From the NCBI GenBank assembly GCA_963741315.1, contig CAVUHK010000008.1:868001-932000 (forward strand): a stretch of DNA of 64,000 nt, written 5' to 3'. This document shows, in pieces, positions 1 through 8,388 of the stretch (within the stretch, counting starts at the first letter, position 1; each line of letters opens with the position of its first letter). The DNA comes from PALSA-1003 sp963741315 (GTDB lineage: Bacteria > Pseudomonadota > Gammaproteobacteria > Burkholderiales > Casimicrobiaceae). A program made the translations under genes and the position numbers. The notes under the pieces are model-generated. The model searched no databases, was not told the origin of the DNA, and was given only the letters and a program-made list of their open reading frames with translations.

Positions 1-1766
1 TAGTAGACCGGCACCGTTCCGGCATAGATGTACGGCGGGTAGTACCAGCCTGTGCCGTACATGACGACCCCGGCCGCCACGTAGCCCTGCGAGTAGCCAG
101 CCGTATAACCGAAGGTGATCGCTTCGGGAGTCGCGTCGTACACCTGAACGTAGACCACGCGATAGAGTGGGCTCGATGGCGGAATAGTGTAGATCGCTGC
201 GGGCACGTTGGCAGTCAGTACCCACGGGCCATCCGGCTTGGGGGCGGTGAACCACGCGCCTTGCGCGCATGCGTAGTACGCGTCGCCGACCCGGATGATG
301 TCGAACGACGTATTCACGGCGTAGAACATCGCGGTACCGGCGATCGGAATGAATTGCGGCGTACCGGCGTAGACCACGTCGAGCTTCGCGTTGGCGCGGC
401 TCAGCGATGCCTGCCGCGGGATCTGTGCCTGGATCAGCGCTTCCTGCGCCTGCGGCGTTCCCGGCACTGACGCGAGCACGAAGCCGCGTGGCCCCGCGGC
501 GGGGATGCGGGCGAAATCGGCCGGCAGGCTGGCGGTCGCAAAGGTCCACGGACCGTCGAGCGACGAAGCGGAGAACCAGCGTCCAGACACCAGGAAATAG
601 TAGTTGCCCCCGGCGGTGTCGCGGAACAGCGCAGCGTCGGTGTTGGCGACGTATTGCAGCGTCGTACTGGCGATGGGCTTGAACTGCGGTGATCCACCGA
701 TGACGATGATTTCCGCGGGCGCTGTCGAGACGAAGATGTCCGGGGCGTCCTTCGCGGTGTAGGCGCGCCCGGGAATCTGCTTGCGCACGACTGCAAAGCT
801 GGCATCGTCGGGCAGATCGGAGAACGTTGCCGGCAGCGCGCCCGCGGGCCGCCAGGGTCCCTTGGCATCGGGTGCAGCGAGCCAGCCGCCGTTGTTGAGC
901 AGGTACCAGGTCTTCGTATCGGCGTCGACGAAAACGTCCCAATTGGTATTGACCGCGAACGACAGCCGGGTTCCTGCAATGGGTGCAAGCACCGGTTCGC
1001 CGTCGAACACCACCAGGCTCGCGGCGCGCGCGCTGACGAAAATGACGGGTGGCTCATTGCGAAGCGCGACTTCCGGCGGACGCTCGGATTGCAGACGCAT
1101 CCCGAGCAGGATGGTATCGAGCGGCACGTTTTTCGCGCCCATCGAGTCGAGCGCGGACTTGATTTTCTGCTGGAGCGCCGCCGCGCGCTCGTTATCGAAC
1201 GACGGAAAGTGCGCGGAAATGAGTCGTGGACGGGTGAGCGTAACCGTGCGTGCGTCGAGATCGGCCGTGCTCAGGAAGGCGACTTCGATCACGCCAAAGG
1301 TCGCCGTGGTCTCGCCCGACGGCGTGATGCCGACCGCCACCCGCGTGTTGAGCACACGCCGCTCGGGCCACGACACGACCTGCGGCTGGTAGATGGTCGC
1401 CGTGCCTCCAGGGCCGGCGATGACATGCGGCCATTCGCCCGCGTTGGCGGTTGCCATGACGTCCGGCGTCGCCGCGGCTTGCGCAGCCCTTGGCGCTGAC
1501 GCTGGTGTCGGTGCAGGAACGGTGCTCACCGCGCGTAGCGCATCCTGGCAGGCGGCCGAAGCACTCGCTGCGTTTTGCTGCAGGCAGGCCAGTGCGCCGG
1601 CGCCGCCGGTCGGCACGCTCATGCAATGCGCCTGGTATTCGGCGCGGCACGCCTGGCGGATCGCACTCGATTGCGCCGGGGTGGGCGGCGCTGCGATGCC
1701 GGGAAGACTGGTGATTGCGCCGAGCAGCAGTGTGCTCGCGCAGCGTAGAACACTTGCCAGTTTCAC
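1..1766 (-). CDS. Secreted carbohydrate-binding V/XII-like protein, C-terminus outside window
   Basis: The minus-strand frame is open from a GTG at 1766 to the window edge, about 588 codons, so the C-terminus is missing. The N-terminus is a signal peptide (MKLASVLRC, then a hydrophobic run ending near GIAA). It is followed by a Cys-containing segment (CRAEYQAHC, later ACLQQNAAS) that I know from secreted proteins of Burkholderiales and rhizobia. The body has at least three repeats with a D/K-GPW motif (KGPWRP, DGPWTF, DGPWVL), each followed by a proline- and tyrosine-rich stretch. The visible end is rich in Gly, Tyr and Pro. This resembles proteins annotated 'carbohydrate-binding family V/XII', whose role is not established. 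The start is inferred from the signal peptide, because the Shine-Dalgarno (CGGAG) abuts the GTG. It follows phaB on the same strand, where many Burkholderiales carry phaR. Confidence 0.72.
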   Translation of the reverse strand, partial: MKLASVLRCASTLLLGAITSLPGIAAPPTPAQSSAIRQACRAEYQAHCMSVPTGGAGALACLQQNAASASAACQDALRAVSTVPAPTPASAPRAAQAAATPDVMATANAGEWPHVIAGPGGTATIYQPQVVSWPERRVLNTRVAVGITPSGETTATFGVIEVAFLSTADLDARTVTLTRPRLISAHFPSFDNERAAALQQKIKSALDSMGAKNVPLDTILLGMRLQSERPPEVALRNEPPVIFVSARAASLVVFDGEPVLAPIAGTRLSFAVNTNWDVFVDADTKTWYLLNNGGWLAAPDAKGPWRPAGALPATFSDLPDDASFAVVRKQIPGRAYTAKDAPDIFVSTAPAEIIVIGGSPQFKPIASTTLQYVANTDAALFRDTAGGNYYFLVSGRWFSASSLDGPWTFATASLPADFARIPAAGPRGFVLASVPGTPQAQEALIQAQIPRQASLSRANAKLDVVYAGTPQFIPIAGTAMFYAVNTSFDIIRVGDAYYACAQGAWFTAPKPDGPWVLTANVPAAIYTIPPSSPLYRVVYVQVYDATPEAITFGYTAGYSQGYVAAGVVMYGTGWYYPPYIYAGTVPVY

Positions 1767-1875
1767 TCCGTTGCGACTGTCGATGTCCGCTCCCGGTCCT
1801 GCGTAGTCGGCTCCGCCGCGCGCCGGGTCGGCGCGGAGCGGAACGCGTGGTTGTGCGCGAGCGGACCAGGCCGCA

Positions 1876-2628
1876 TCAGAACATGTGCTGTCCGCCATTG
1901 ATCGCGATGTTCGCGCCAGTGACGAATGCTGCTTCCTCGCTCGACAGGTACGCGACCAATCCGGCGATCTCATCGGGTTTGCCGAGGCGACCCATGGGAA
2001 TCTGCGGAATGATCTTCGAGTCGAGCACTTCCTGCGGAATCGCCATCACCATCTTGGTGCCGATGTAGCCCGGCGAAATGGTGTTGACGGTGACGCCTTT
2101 CTTGGCGACCTCGAGCGCGAGCGCCTTGGTGAAGCCGTGCATGCCGGCCTTGGCCGCCGAATAGTTGACCTGACCAAACGCGCCCTTCTGGCCGTTGACC
2201 GAAGAAATGTTGATGATGCGTCCCCAGCCGCGGTCGACCATGCCGTCGCAGACCTGCTTGGTCATGTTGAAGCACGAGTCGAGGTTGGTGCGGATCACCG
2301 CGTCCCAGTTCGCCTTGTCCATTTTCTTGAAGGTCATGTCGCGGGTGATGCCGGCGTTGTTGACCAGAACGTCGACCGGCCCGACTTCCTTGACGACTTG
2401 TGCAACGCACGCCACGCACGAGGCCCAATCGACGACGTCGCATGGATAGGCGTGGAATCTGAGGCCCTGTTTGTTCATCGCGGCGAGCCACTCCTGCGCC
2501 TTGGTATTGCCCGGCGAGTGCGTCGTGACCACCGTATATCCCAGTGCCGCAAGTTTTACGCAGACCGCCTCACCCAGTCCGCCCATGCCGCCGGTGACCA
2601 GCGCAACGCGGTGTTTGTCTTGTGCCAT
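1876..2628 (-). CDS. phaB: Acetoacetyl-CoA reductase PhaB
   Basis: NADPH-dependent reduction of acetoacetyl-CoA to (R)-3-hydroxybutyryl-CoA, the second step of polyhydroxybutyrate synthesis in the cytoplasm. The protein has 250 residues, the usual PhaB length. It is a classical short-chain dehydrogenase: cofactor motif TGGMGGLG near residue 13, NNAG near residue 90, and the catalytic Ser-Tyr-Lys set in ISSVNGQKG and YSAAKAG. The C-terminal NGGQHM is typical of PhaB. It lies downstream of phaA on the same strand, separated by about 89 bases that hold two short palindromes. It is distinct from the second SDR at 11865-12689. Confidence 0.95.
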   Translation of the reverse strand: MAQDKHRVALVTGGMGGLGEAVCVKLAALGYTVVTTHSPGNTKAQEWLAAMNKQGLRFHAYPCDVVDWASCVACVAQVVKEVGPVDVLVNNAGITRDMTFKKMDKANWDAVIRTNLDSCFNMTKQVCDGMVDRGWGRIINISSVNGQKGAFGQVNYSAAKAGMHGFTKALALEVAKKGVTVNTISPGYIGTKMVMAIPQEVLDSKIIPQIPMGRLGKPDEIAGLVAYLSSEEAAFVTGANIAINGGQHMF

Positions 2629-2642
2629 GTCCTCGCTCCTCA

Positions 2643-2680
2643 GGGGTCAGACCCCAATTTTTGTTATGGGGCCAGACCCC
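2643..2680. repeat. Two tandem REP-like GC palindromes between phaA and phaB
   Basis: Two 13-base units lie 12 bases apart. The first (2643-2655) is a perfect palindrome, GGGGTC-A-GACCCC. The second (2668-2680) is GGGGCC-A-GACCCC, with one mismatch. An A/T-rich spacer separates them. Sequences of this type are dispersed as REP-like elements in several beta- and gammaproteobacterial genomes. Inside an operon they could fold in the mRNA and alter phaA/phaB stoichiometry. I see no second cluster in the window. Confidence 0.7.
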
Positions 2681-2717
2681 GCTTGCGCGCAGTCGAACCC
2701 CCTCCTTGCCGCTCTCG

Positions 2718-3896
2718 TTACCGTTCCACCGCCAGCGCCACGCCCATGCCGCCGCCGATGCACAGCGAGGCAAGGCCCTTCTTTGAATCGCGCCGCGCCA
2801 TTTCATGCAGCAGCGTCACCAGCACGCGGCACCCCGATGCGCCGATGGGGTGGCCGAGCGCAATCGCGCCGCCATTGACGTTGATCTTGCTCGTGTCCCA
2901 ACCCATTTCCTTGTTGACTGCGCAGGCCTGCGCCGCGAAGGCTTCGTTGATCTCCATGAGATCGAGATCGGCAGGTTTCCAGCCGGCCTTTTCGAGCGCG
3001 CGCCGCGATGCGGGCACCGGACCCATGCCCATGATCGCCGGATCGACGCCTGAAGATGCGAACGCCTTGATTGTCGCCAGCGGCTTCAATCCCAGTTGCT
3101 TGGCGCGCTCGGCGGTCATCACCAGCACGGCGGCGGCGCCGTCGTTGAGCCCCGATGCGTTCGCCGCGGTCACCGACCCGTCCTTGGCGAAGGCCGGCTT
3201 GAGACCGGAAATCGATTCCAGCGTCGTCCCGGCCTTGATGAACTCGTCGGCGGAAAACGCCACCGGATCGCCCTTGCGCTGCGGAATCATCACCGGCGTG
3301 ATCTCGTCCTTGAACTTGCCGGCCTTTTGCGCCGCCTCGGCCTTGTTCTGGCTGGCGACCGCAAATTCATCCTGCGTTCCACGCGAGATGTCGAATTTCT
3401 TGGCGACGTTCTCGGCGGTCGTGCCCATGTGATACTGGTTGTACACATCCCACAGGCCGTCGACGATCATGCTGTCGACCAGCTTGGCGTCGCCCATGCG
3501 AAAGCCGTCGCGCGAGCCGAGCAATACATGCGGCGACGCGCTCATGTTTTCCTGCCCGCCAGCGATGACGATGTCGGCATCGCCGCAGCGCACCGCCTGC
3601 GCAGCAAGCATGACCGCTTTGAGTCCCGAACCGCAGACCTTGTTGATGGTCATTGCCGGAATCGAGTTCGGAAGGCCGGACTTGATCAGGGCTTGCCGCG
3701 CCGGATTCTGTCCGCTCCCGGCGGTCAGTACCTGGCCCAGGATCACTTCCGAGATCTGTTCGGGCTTGACGTTGCCACGGGCGAGCAAGGCGCGAATCAC
3801 GGTGGCACCGAGATCCGGCGCGGAAACCTTGGCGAGCGAGCCGCCGAATTTGCCAATCGCGGTGCGTACCGCGGCGGCGATGACGATGTCGGTCAT
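2718..3896 (-). CDS. phaA: Acetyl-CoA acetyltransferase (beta-ketothiolase) PhaA
   Basis: Condenses two acetyl-CoA molecules to acetoacetyl-CoA, the entry step of PHB synthesis, or cleaves it in reverse. The 392 residues match the length of biosynthetic thiolases. The catalytic residues are visible: Cys88 in NKVCGSGLK, His349 in GHPIGASG and Cys379 in CIGGGMG. NEAFA near residue 316 is also conserved. The start MTDIVIAAAVRT is the usual thiolase start. The gene is the middle of a phaC-phaA-phaB cluster, about 130 bases downstream of phaC. Confidence 0.95.
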   Translation of the reverse strand: MTDIVIAAAVRTAIGKFGGSLAKVSAPDLGATVIRALLARGNVKPEQISEVILGQVLTAGSGQNPARQALIKSGLPNSIPAMTINKVCGSGLKAVMLAAQAVRCGDADIVIAGGQENMSASPHVLLGSRDGFRMGDAKLVDSMIVDGLWDVYNQYHMGTTAENVAKKFDISRGTQDEFAVASQNKAEAAQKAGKFKDEITPVMIPQRKGDPVAFSADEFIKAGTTLESISGLKPAFAKDGSVTAANASGLNDGAAAVLVMTAERAKQLGLKPLATIKAFASSGVDPAIMGMGPVPASRRALEKAGWKPADLDLMEINEAFAAQACAVNKEMGWDTSKINVNGGAIALGHPIGASGCRVLVTLLHEMARRDSKKGLASLCIGGGMGVALAVER

Positions 3897-4023
3897 GGAA
3901 TTACTCCGTCAGTGGTTGCGTGCATGGTCCCCTGTGCAGTGCGGGGACTTCTGGGGTGGCTCTATGGTATCGCAGGCCGCATCGCTGCGGCAGTGGCGCG
4001 GCAATATTGGTTCCTGACGCGGG

Positions 4024-5811
4024 TCAGTCTGGAATTTCGGTCACGTAGGTTCCCGGTGCGGGGCACAGCGGGCGATTGCTGGCGTTGCCCGCGGCGCGTG
4101 GCGCCGGATGGCGAGCACCGGCGTGTCCGGCGAGCCAATCGGCCCAGTTCGGCCACCAGCTGCCCGGAATCGATTCGGCCCGGGCCAGCCAGTCGTCGCC
4201 GTCGTCGGTGAGTAATTCATTGGTCCAATAGTTGCGCCGGTTCTTCGCCGCGGGATTGATCACGCCGGCGATGTGTCCCGATGCGCCCAGCGTGAAGATC
4301 GGCTCGCCGCCAAGCAGTTCCACGGTCCGGTACGCTGAGCGCCACGGCACGATGTGGTCTTCGCGCGACGCGTACACGTATGCCGGCAGGTTGATGCGTC
4401 CAAGGTCGATCGCCTCGCCGCACATCGTCAGCGCGTCGGGCTCGCGCAGGCGATTATCGAGGTACATGTTGCGCACGTAGTCGACGTACATAGGACCGGG
4501 CAGGTTGGCGGAGTCGCTGTTCCAGTAGAGCAGGTCGAACGCCGGCGGTGTCTGGCCCTTCAGGTAGTTGCCGACGACGTAATTCCAGACCAGCTCGTTG
4601 GCGCGCAGGCTCGCGAAAGCATTGGCGAGTTCGCTGCCCTTGATGCGCCCACCCGCGCGCAACGCCGGCTCGCGTGCGGCCAGCGGTTCGCGCGCGACGT
4701 AGACGCCGATCTCGCCCGGGTCGGAGAAATCGAGCATGGTGGTGAGGAACGTCACGCTGGAGATGTGGTGGATGTGCCGTGCCGCCAGTACCGCCAGCGC
4801 GCTCGCGAGCAACGTGCCGCCGACGCAGAAGCCGAGGACGTTGATCGTGCTGCTCGCCGAGATGTCGCGCACCCGCTCGATCGCGGTCAGTACGCCCTCC
4901 TGCAGGTAGTCGTCCCAGCCGAGCATGCCCTGCGCCGACCCGATGTTGCGCCAGGACACCATGAATACGCTGTGGCCCTGTTCGACCGCGTAGCGCACGA
5001 ACGAATTTTCGGGCTGCAGGTCGAGGATGTAGTACTTGTTGATGCACGGTGGAATGATCAGCAGCGGGCGCTTGAACACCGTCTTGGTCGTCGGGGCGTA
5101 TTGGATGAGTTCGATGAGCTCGTTGCGAAACACGACGCTGCCTGGAGTGATCGCCAGGTTGACGCCCACCTCGAAGGCGGTCTCGTCGGTCATGGAGATA
5201 CGCCCGCGTTGCGCGTCGGCGGCAAGGTTCGACAAGCCCTGCGCGAGCGAGGCGCCGCCCGAGTCGAGCGCGAGTTTCAGTGCGTCGGGATTGGTCGCGA
5301 GAAAATTCGACGGTGCGATCGCGTCGATGTACTGGTCGATAAGGAACGCGAGCCGCTTGCGTTCCGCCGGCTCGCCCTGCGCCATGTCGACGAGTTGATG
5401 AAGGTATTCGGCATACAGCAGGTACGCGTCCTTGAGCAATGTGAAGTAGGGTTGCTCGCGCCATTCCTTCGACGCAAAGCGGCGATCGCGATGCTCGCCA
5501 GGAACCGGCGCCTGTGTGCCCTGCAGCGCGTGCAGCCACAGCGCTTCGAACTTGCGGTTGTACTGTTCGGTCAGCGCCGCGGCGGCTAGCGGATCGATGT
5601 GTGCGGCAGGGAAAGCCGGCAGCGACAGGCCGGAGTTGCCGGTCCCGGGGGCGACCATGCCGGCGGGTTGCGTCGCGGCCGCAAGCTGTTGCCACCAACG
5701 CGCCCAGCGACCTCCGAGGTCCTGCCATTGCGTGGTCAGCTCGGTCCACTGCATCGGCGACGCGTCCGGTGATGCATCCTGATGTGACTCATGCACGTTG
5801 CGCACCTTCAT
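4024..5811 (-). CDS. phaC: Class I poly(3-hydroxyalkanoate) synthase PhaC
   Basis: Polymerises (R)-3-hydroxyacyl-CoA into PHA on the granule surface. The product is about 595 residues, as expected for class I. The lipase-like box GFCVGGTL carries the nucleophile Cys. The catalytic Asp is in SREDHIVPW and the catalytic His in GASGHIAGV. The N-terminal PhaC_N domain occupies roughly residues 75-250, with the alpha/beta hydrolase domain after it. I chose the ATG at 5811 because GGAG lies seven bases upstream and the ZIP gene stops one base before it. An ATG at 5829 is in frame but would overlap the ZIP gene. Stop-to-start spacing suggests translational coupling to the transporter. Confidence 0.95.
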   Translation of the reverse strand: MKVRNVHESHQDASPDASPMQWTELTTQWQDLGGRWARWWQQLAAATQPAGMVAPGTGNSGLSLPAFPAAHIDPLAAAALTEQYNRKFEALWLHALQGTQAPVPGEHRDRRFASKEWREQPYFTLLKDAYLLYAEYLHQLVDMAQGEPAERKRLAFLIDQYIDAIAPSNFLATNPDALKLALDSGGASLAQGLSNLAADAQRGRISMTDETAFEVGVNLAITPGSVVFRNELIELIQYAPTTKTVFKRPLLIIPPCINKYYILDLQPENSFVRYAVEQGHSVFMVSWRNIGSAQGMLGWDDYLQEGVLTAIERVRDISASSTINVLGFCVGGTLLASALAVLAARHIHHISSVTFLTTMLDFSDPGEIGVYVAREPLAAREPALRAGGRIKGSELANAFASLRANELVWNYVVGNYLKGQTPPAFDLLYWNSDSANLPGPMYVDYVRNMYLDNRLREPDALTMCGEAIDLGRINLPAYVYASREDHIVPWRSAYRTVELLGGEPIFTLGASGHIAGVINPAAKNRRNYWTNELLTDDGDDWLARAESIPGSWWPNWADWLAGHAGARHPAPRAAGNASNRPLCPAPGTYVTEIPD

Positions 5812-5812
5812 C

Positions 5813-6607
5813 TCACGGCTCCAGCGCATAGTGGACGATCGCGATGACGGCGATTCCGGCGCCGATCAGCACGACCTGCACCGCCGTCTGCGCCGGCGCG
5901 GGATGGCGATGCAGGCTGGGAATGAGATCAGCGACGGCCACGTAGAGCAGGCTTGCCGCGGCCAGCGCCAGCACGGTCGGCAGGATCTGCTGCATCGATG
6001 CGAGAGCGTAATATCCAGCGAGTCCGCCGGCCAGCGTCGCCATGCCGGTCGCGAGGTTGTAGGCGAAGGCGCGCCGGCGCGAGTACCCCGAGTGCATCAG
6101 CACCGCGAAGTCGCCGACTTGCTGCGGTATCGCATGCGCGATGATCGCCAGCGCGGTGGTCGTCCCGAGAGCGAAGTTGGCGATGAAGGTAGCGGCGATG
6201 ACGACCCCGTCGCAAAAATTGTGAACGCTGTTGCCGATCACGATCATCAGCCCGGAGCGGCCGCCGTCCGCGCCGTGCGCATGTGCATGCGCGATCGCGC
6301 CAGCCGTGTCGGTCGCCTCCGGATCGCCATGGCTGTGGCGCCACAGTACCAGTTTCTCGAGCAGGAAGAACAGCAGCAGGCCGGCGAGCACGGTGCCCAT
6401 GACGCGCTCGGTCGAGCCGTGCTGCAGCGCATGCGGCAGCAGTTCCAGGAATACCGCGCCAAGCAGTGCCCCGACCGCAAAACTCACCAAGCGCGAAATC
6501 CAGCGTGAATGCAGCGCCAGCGTTCCCGCTGCGGCGACGATCGCGAGCATGCCGCCGGCGAGACAGGCGACAACGATGGCAGCGAGCGGGGACAGGGAGG
6601 CGATCAT
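5813..6607 (-). CDS. ZIP-family divalent metal transporter
   Basis: Inner-membrane transporter of 264 residues, predicted to move Zn2+ or related cations into the cytoplasm. It has about eight hydrophobic segments. A His-rich loop (HSHGD, AHAHAHGAD) lies near residues 90-112. The metal-site helices carry NSVHNFCDG and HAIPQQVGDF, the family hallmarks in TM4 and TM5. The gene sits between pgeF and phaC, an unusual interruption of the rluD-pgeF-phaC order seen in many Burkholderiales. Whether it is linked to PHA metabolism cannot be told from the sequence. Metal specificity is not predicted. Confidence 0.88.
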   Translation of the reverse strand: MIASLSPLAAIVVACLAGGMLAIVAAAGTLALHSRWISRLVSFAVGALLGAVFLELLPHALQHGSTERVMGTVLAGLLLFFLLEKLVLWRHSHGDPEATDTAGAIAHAHAHGADGGRSGLMIVIGNSVHNFCDGVVIAATFIANFALGTTTALAIIAHAIPQQVGDFAVLMHSGYSRRRAFAYNLATGMATLAGGLAGYYALASMQQILPTVLALAAASLLYVAVADLIPSLHRHPAPAQTAVQVVLIGAGIAVIAIVHYALEP

Positions 6608-6655
6608 CGAAGGGATCGCTCCATTATACGGTCAGCCATGCGGTCGGCTATGTGG

Positions 6656-7412
6656 TCAACTTCGTGCTCGCCAGATGACTGTCGCCATCCGGCGCGGGGC
6701 ATCGTCGCCGCCGCGCCGATAGGAAAAGAAATCCTCAGGCTCGCGCAACGTGCAACGCGTGCCACCGTAGACTGCGCGCACTCCTGCGCGCGCCAGTCGC
6801 TGGCGCGCGAGCGCGTAGAGATCGGCATGCCACTTACCCGCCGGTGTGGCGATGAAGCAGGAAAGTGCACCGGAATCCTCGGTGCAGAATGCGCTGTGCA
6901 CGTCGTCGCCGACTTCGAATGCGGCCGGCCCGATCGCCGGGCCCAGCCATGCGATCACGGATGGCGGCGCGACACGCATTGCCGAAAGCGTCGCCTCGAG
7001 CACGCCTGCGGCCAGGCCGCGCCAGCCAGCGTGCGCTACGCCTACGGTGGTCGCGGCCGCATCGCAAAATAATACCGGCAGGCAATCCGCGGTAAGCACC
7101 GCGCACACGGTGTCGACGGTGCTCGCAACTGCGCCATCGGCCTGTGGCGCGGTCGCGTATGCGCGAGTCGGCGGACACGACGGCGGTGCCGTGCACTTGT
7201 TCGAGCCAGAGTGGATCGGCAGGCAGGAAGCGTCGCAGTTCGGCGCGCACGCCAGCCCGGTCGGGGTTGCGATGCGAGAAGTCGGCGATGCCCGCCGCGC
7301 CGCCGCGGCGCGTGGTCGACAGCGCGTGCACGCACGATGGAGCGGGCCAGTCAGGAACAATCCAATCGAGGCCGGCAGCTGCCAACCGCGAGGCCAACGA
7401 TGCGTCAGGCAT
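6656..7412 (-). CDS. pgeF: Purine nucleoside phosphorylase / polyphenol oxidase family PgeF (YfiH), apparently frameshifted
   Basis: The protein belongs to the YfiH/LACC1 family, which acts on purine nucleosides and, as PgeF, edits peptidoglycan precursors. The N-terminal part starts MPDASLASR at 7412 and runs to LWLEQVHGTAVVSADSR. The family sequence then continues in another frame from APQADGAVAST through LTADCLPVLFCD, HAGWRG, GPAIGP and the C-terminal FFSYRRGG. The switch needs removal of one base near 7154. The conserved His/Cys metal ligands are all present once the frame is corrected, so I expect a functional gene and a sequencing insertion. The ATG overlaps the rluD stop by eight bases, which indicates coupling. 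Confidence 0.85.
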
Positions 7413-8388
7413 GGTCCGGGCGCTGGCGCAGCATGGCGAGCAGATCTGCAAAATCATCCGGCAACGGCGACTCCCAGTGCATCGGCTCGTGGCTCACCGG
7501 ATGGACGAGCCCGAGGCGCCACGCGTGCAGCGCCTGGCGAGTGAACTTTATGCCACGCCCGCGGCCATAGGCAGGGTCGCCGACCAGCGGATGGCCGAGC
7601 GATGCGAGGTGCACGCGGATCTGGTGGGTGCGCCCGGTTTCGAGGCGGCAGCGGAGCAAGGTGCAGTCGCCCAGCCGTTCGCGCACTTCGTAGTGCGTGA
7701 CGGCGGGCTTGCCGCTATGGACGACGGCCATTGACGTGCGCTTTACAGGATGGCGGCCGATCGGAGCGTCGATGATGCCGCCCCGCGCGAGGTCGCCGGT
7801 GGCGAGCGCCAGGTATTCGCGATGGACACTGCGCGCTTGCAATTGACGGACCAACGCGGTTTGCGCAATTGCGGTCTTGGCGACAACAAGCAGGCCGCTG
7901 GTGTCCTTGTCGAGCCGGTGCACGATGCCGGCCCGCGCGACCGCGGCCAGCGCAGGCGCGTGATGCAGCAGCGCGTTGGCGAGCGTGCCATCCCAGTTGC
8001 CGCTGCCGGGATGCACGACCAGGCCCGCCGGCTTGTCGATCACCAGCAGTGCGTCGTCCTCGTAGACGATGGTCAGTGGAATGGATTGCGCAACGAACGC
8101 GGTCGCGCGCGGATCGGGAAGCGGGGTCACTGCGACGCGCTCGCCGGCCTCGACGCGACGTGTCGCATCGAGCGGGATGCCTGCGAGCGTCACGCGACCG
8201 GCGTCGATCCAGGTGCGAATGCGACTGCGCGAATGTTCCGGCAGCAGGCGCGCCAATGCCTGGTCGAGACGCATCCCGGCGCAGGCCGGCGTGATGTCGA
8301 CAAGCACGCTGGCGGGCGTCGGATCGGCCGGTGTCGACGGGTTATAATCAGCGGTTACCAATGGAGTGGGCAATGATGCCGAAGGCAT
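7405..8388 (-). CDS. rluD: Large-subunit rRNA pseudouridine synthase RluD
   Basis: Isomerises uridines of 23S rRNA helix 69 to pseudouridine. It has an N-terminal S4 RNA-binding domain (GMRLDQALARLLPEHSRSRI) and a catalytic RluA-type domain. The catalytic Asp is in HRLDKDTSGLLVVAKT, and the later RTHQIRVHLASLGHPLVGD motif is complete. I use the ATG at 8388. The region before residue 30 is poorly conserved and overlaps the likely bamD promoter, so a start further inside is possible. Divergent to bamD and coupled to pgeF, as in many betaproteobacteria. Confidence 0.9.
   Translation of the reverse strand: MPSASLPTPLVTADYNPSTPADPTPASVLVDITPACAGMRLDQALARLLPEHSRSRIRTWIDAGRVTLAGIPLDATRRVEAGERVAVTPLPDPRATAFVAQSIPLTIVYEDDALLVIDKPAGLVVHPGSGNWDGTLANALLHHAPALAAVARAGIVHRLDKDTSGLLVVAKTAIAQTALVRQLQARSVHREYLALATGDLARGGIIDAPIGRHPVKRTSMAVVHSGKPAVTHYEVRERLGDCTLLRCRLETGRTHQIRVHLASLGHPLVGDPAYGRGRGIKFTRQALHAWRLGLVHPVSHEPMHWESPLPDDFADLLAMLRQRPDHA
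8343..8348 (+). promoter_or_regulatory. Candidate -10 box of bamD
   Basis: A perfect TATAAT lies 25 bases before the bamD ATG at 8373. I find no good -35 hexamer at 16-18 bases upstream. GGAG at 8363-8366, six bases before the ATG, decides the bamD start. Confidence 0.45.

Noticed and set aside
434..1650. Two minus-strand open frames inside the first gene region
   Set aside because: They are in other frames than the signal-peptide-bearing repeat protein, which is open over the whole region to the window edge.
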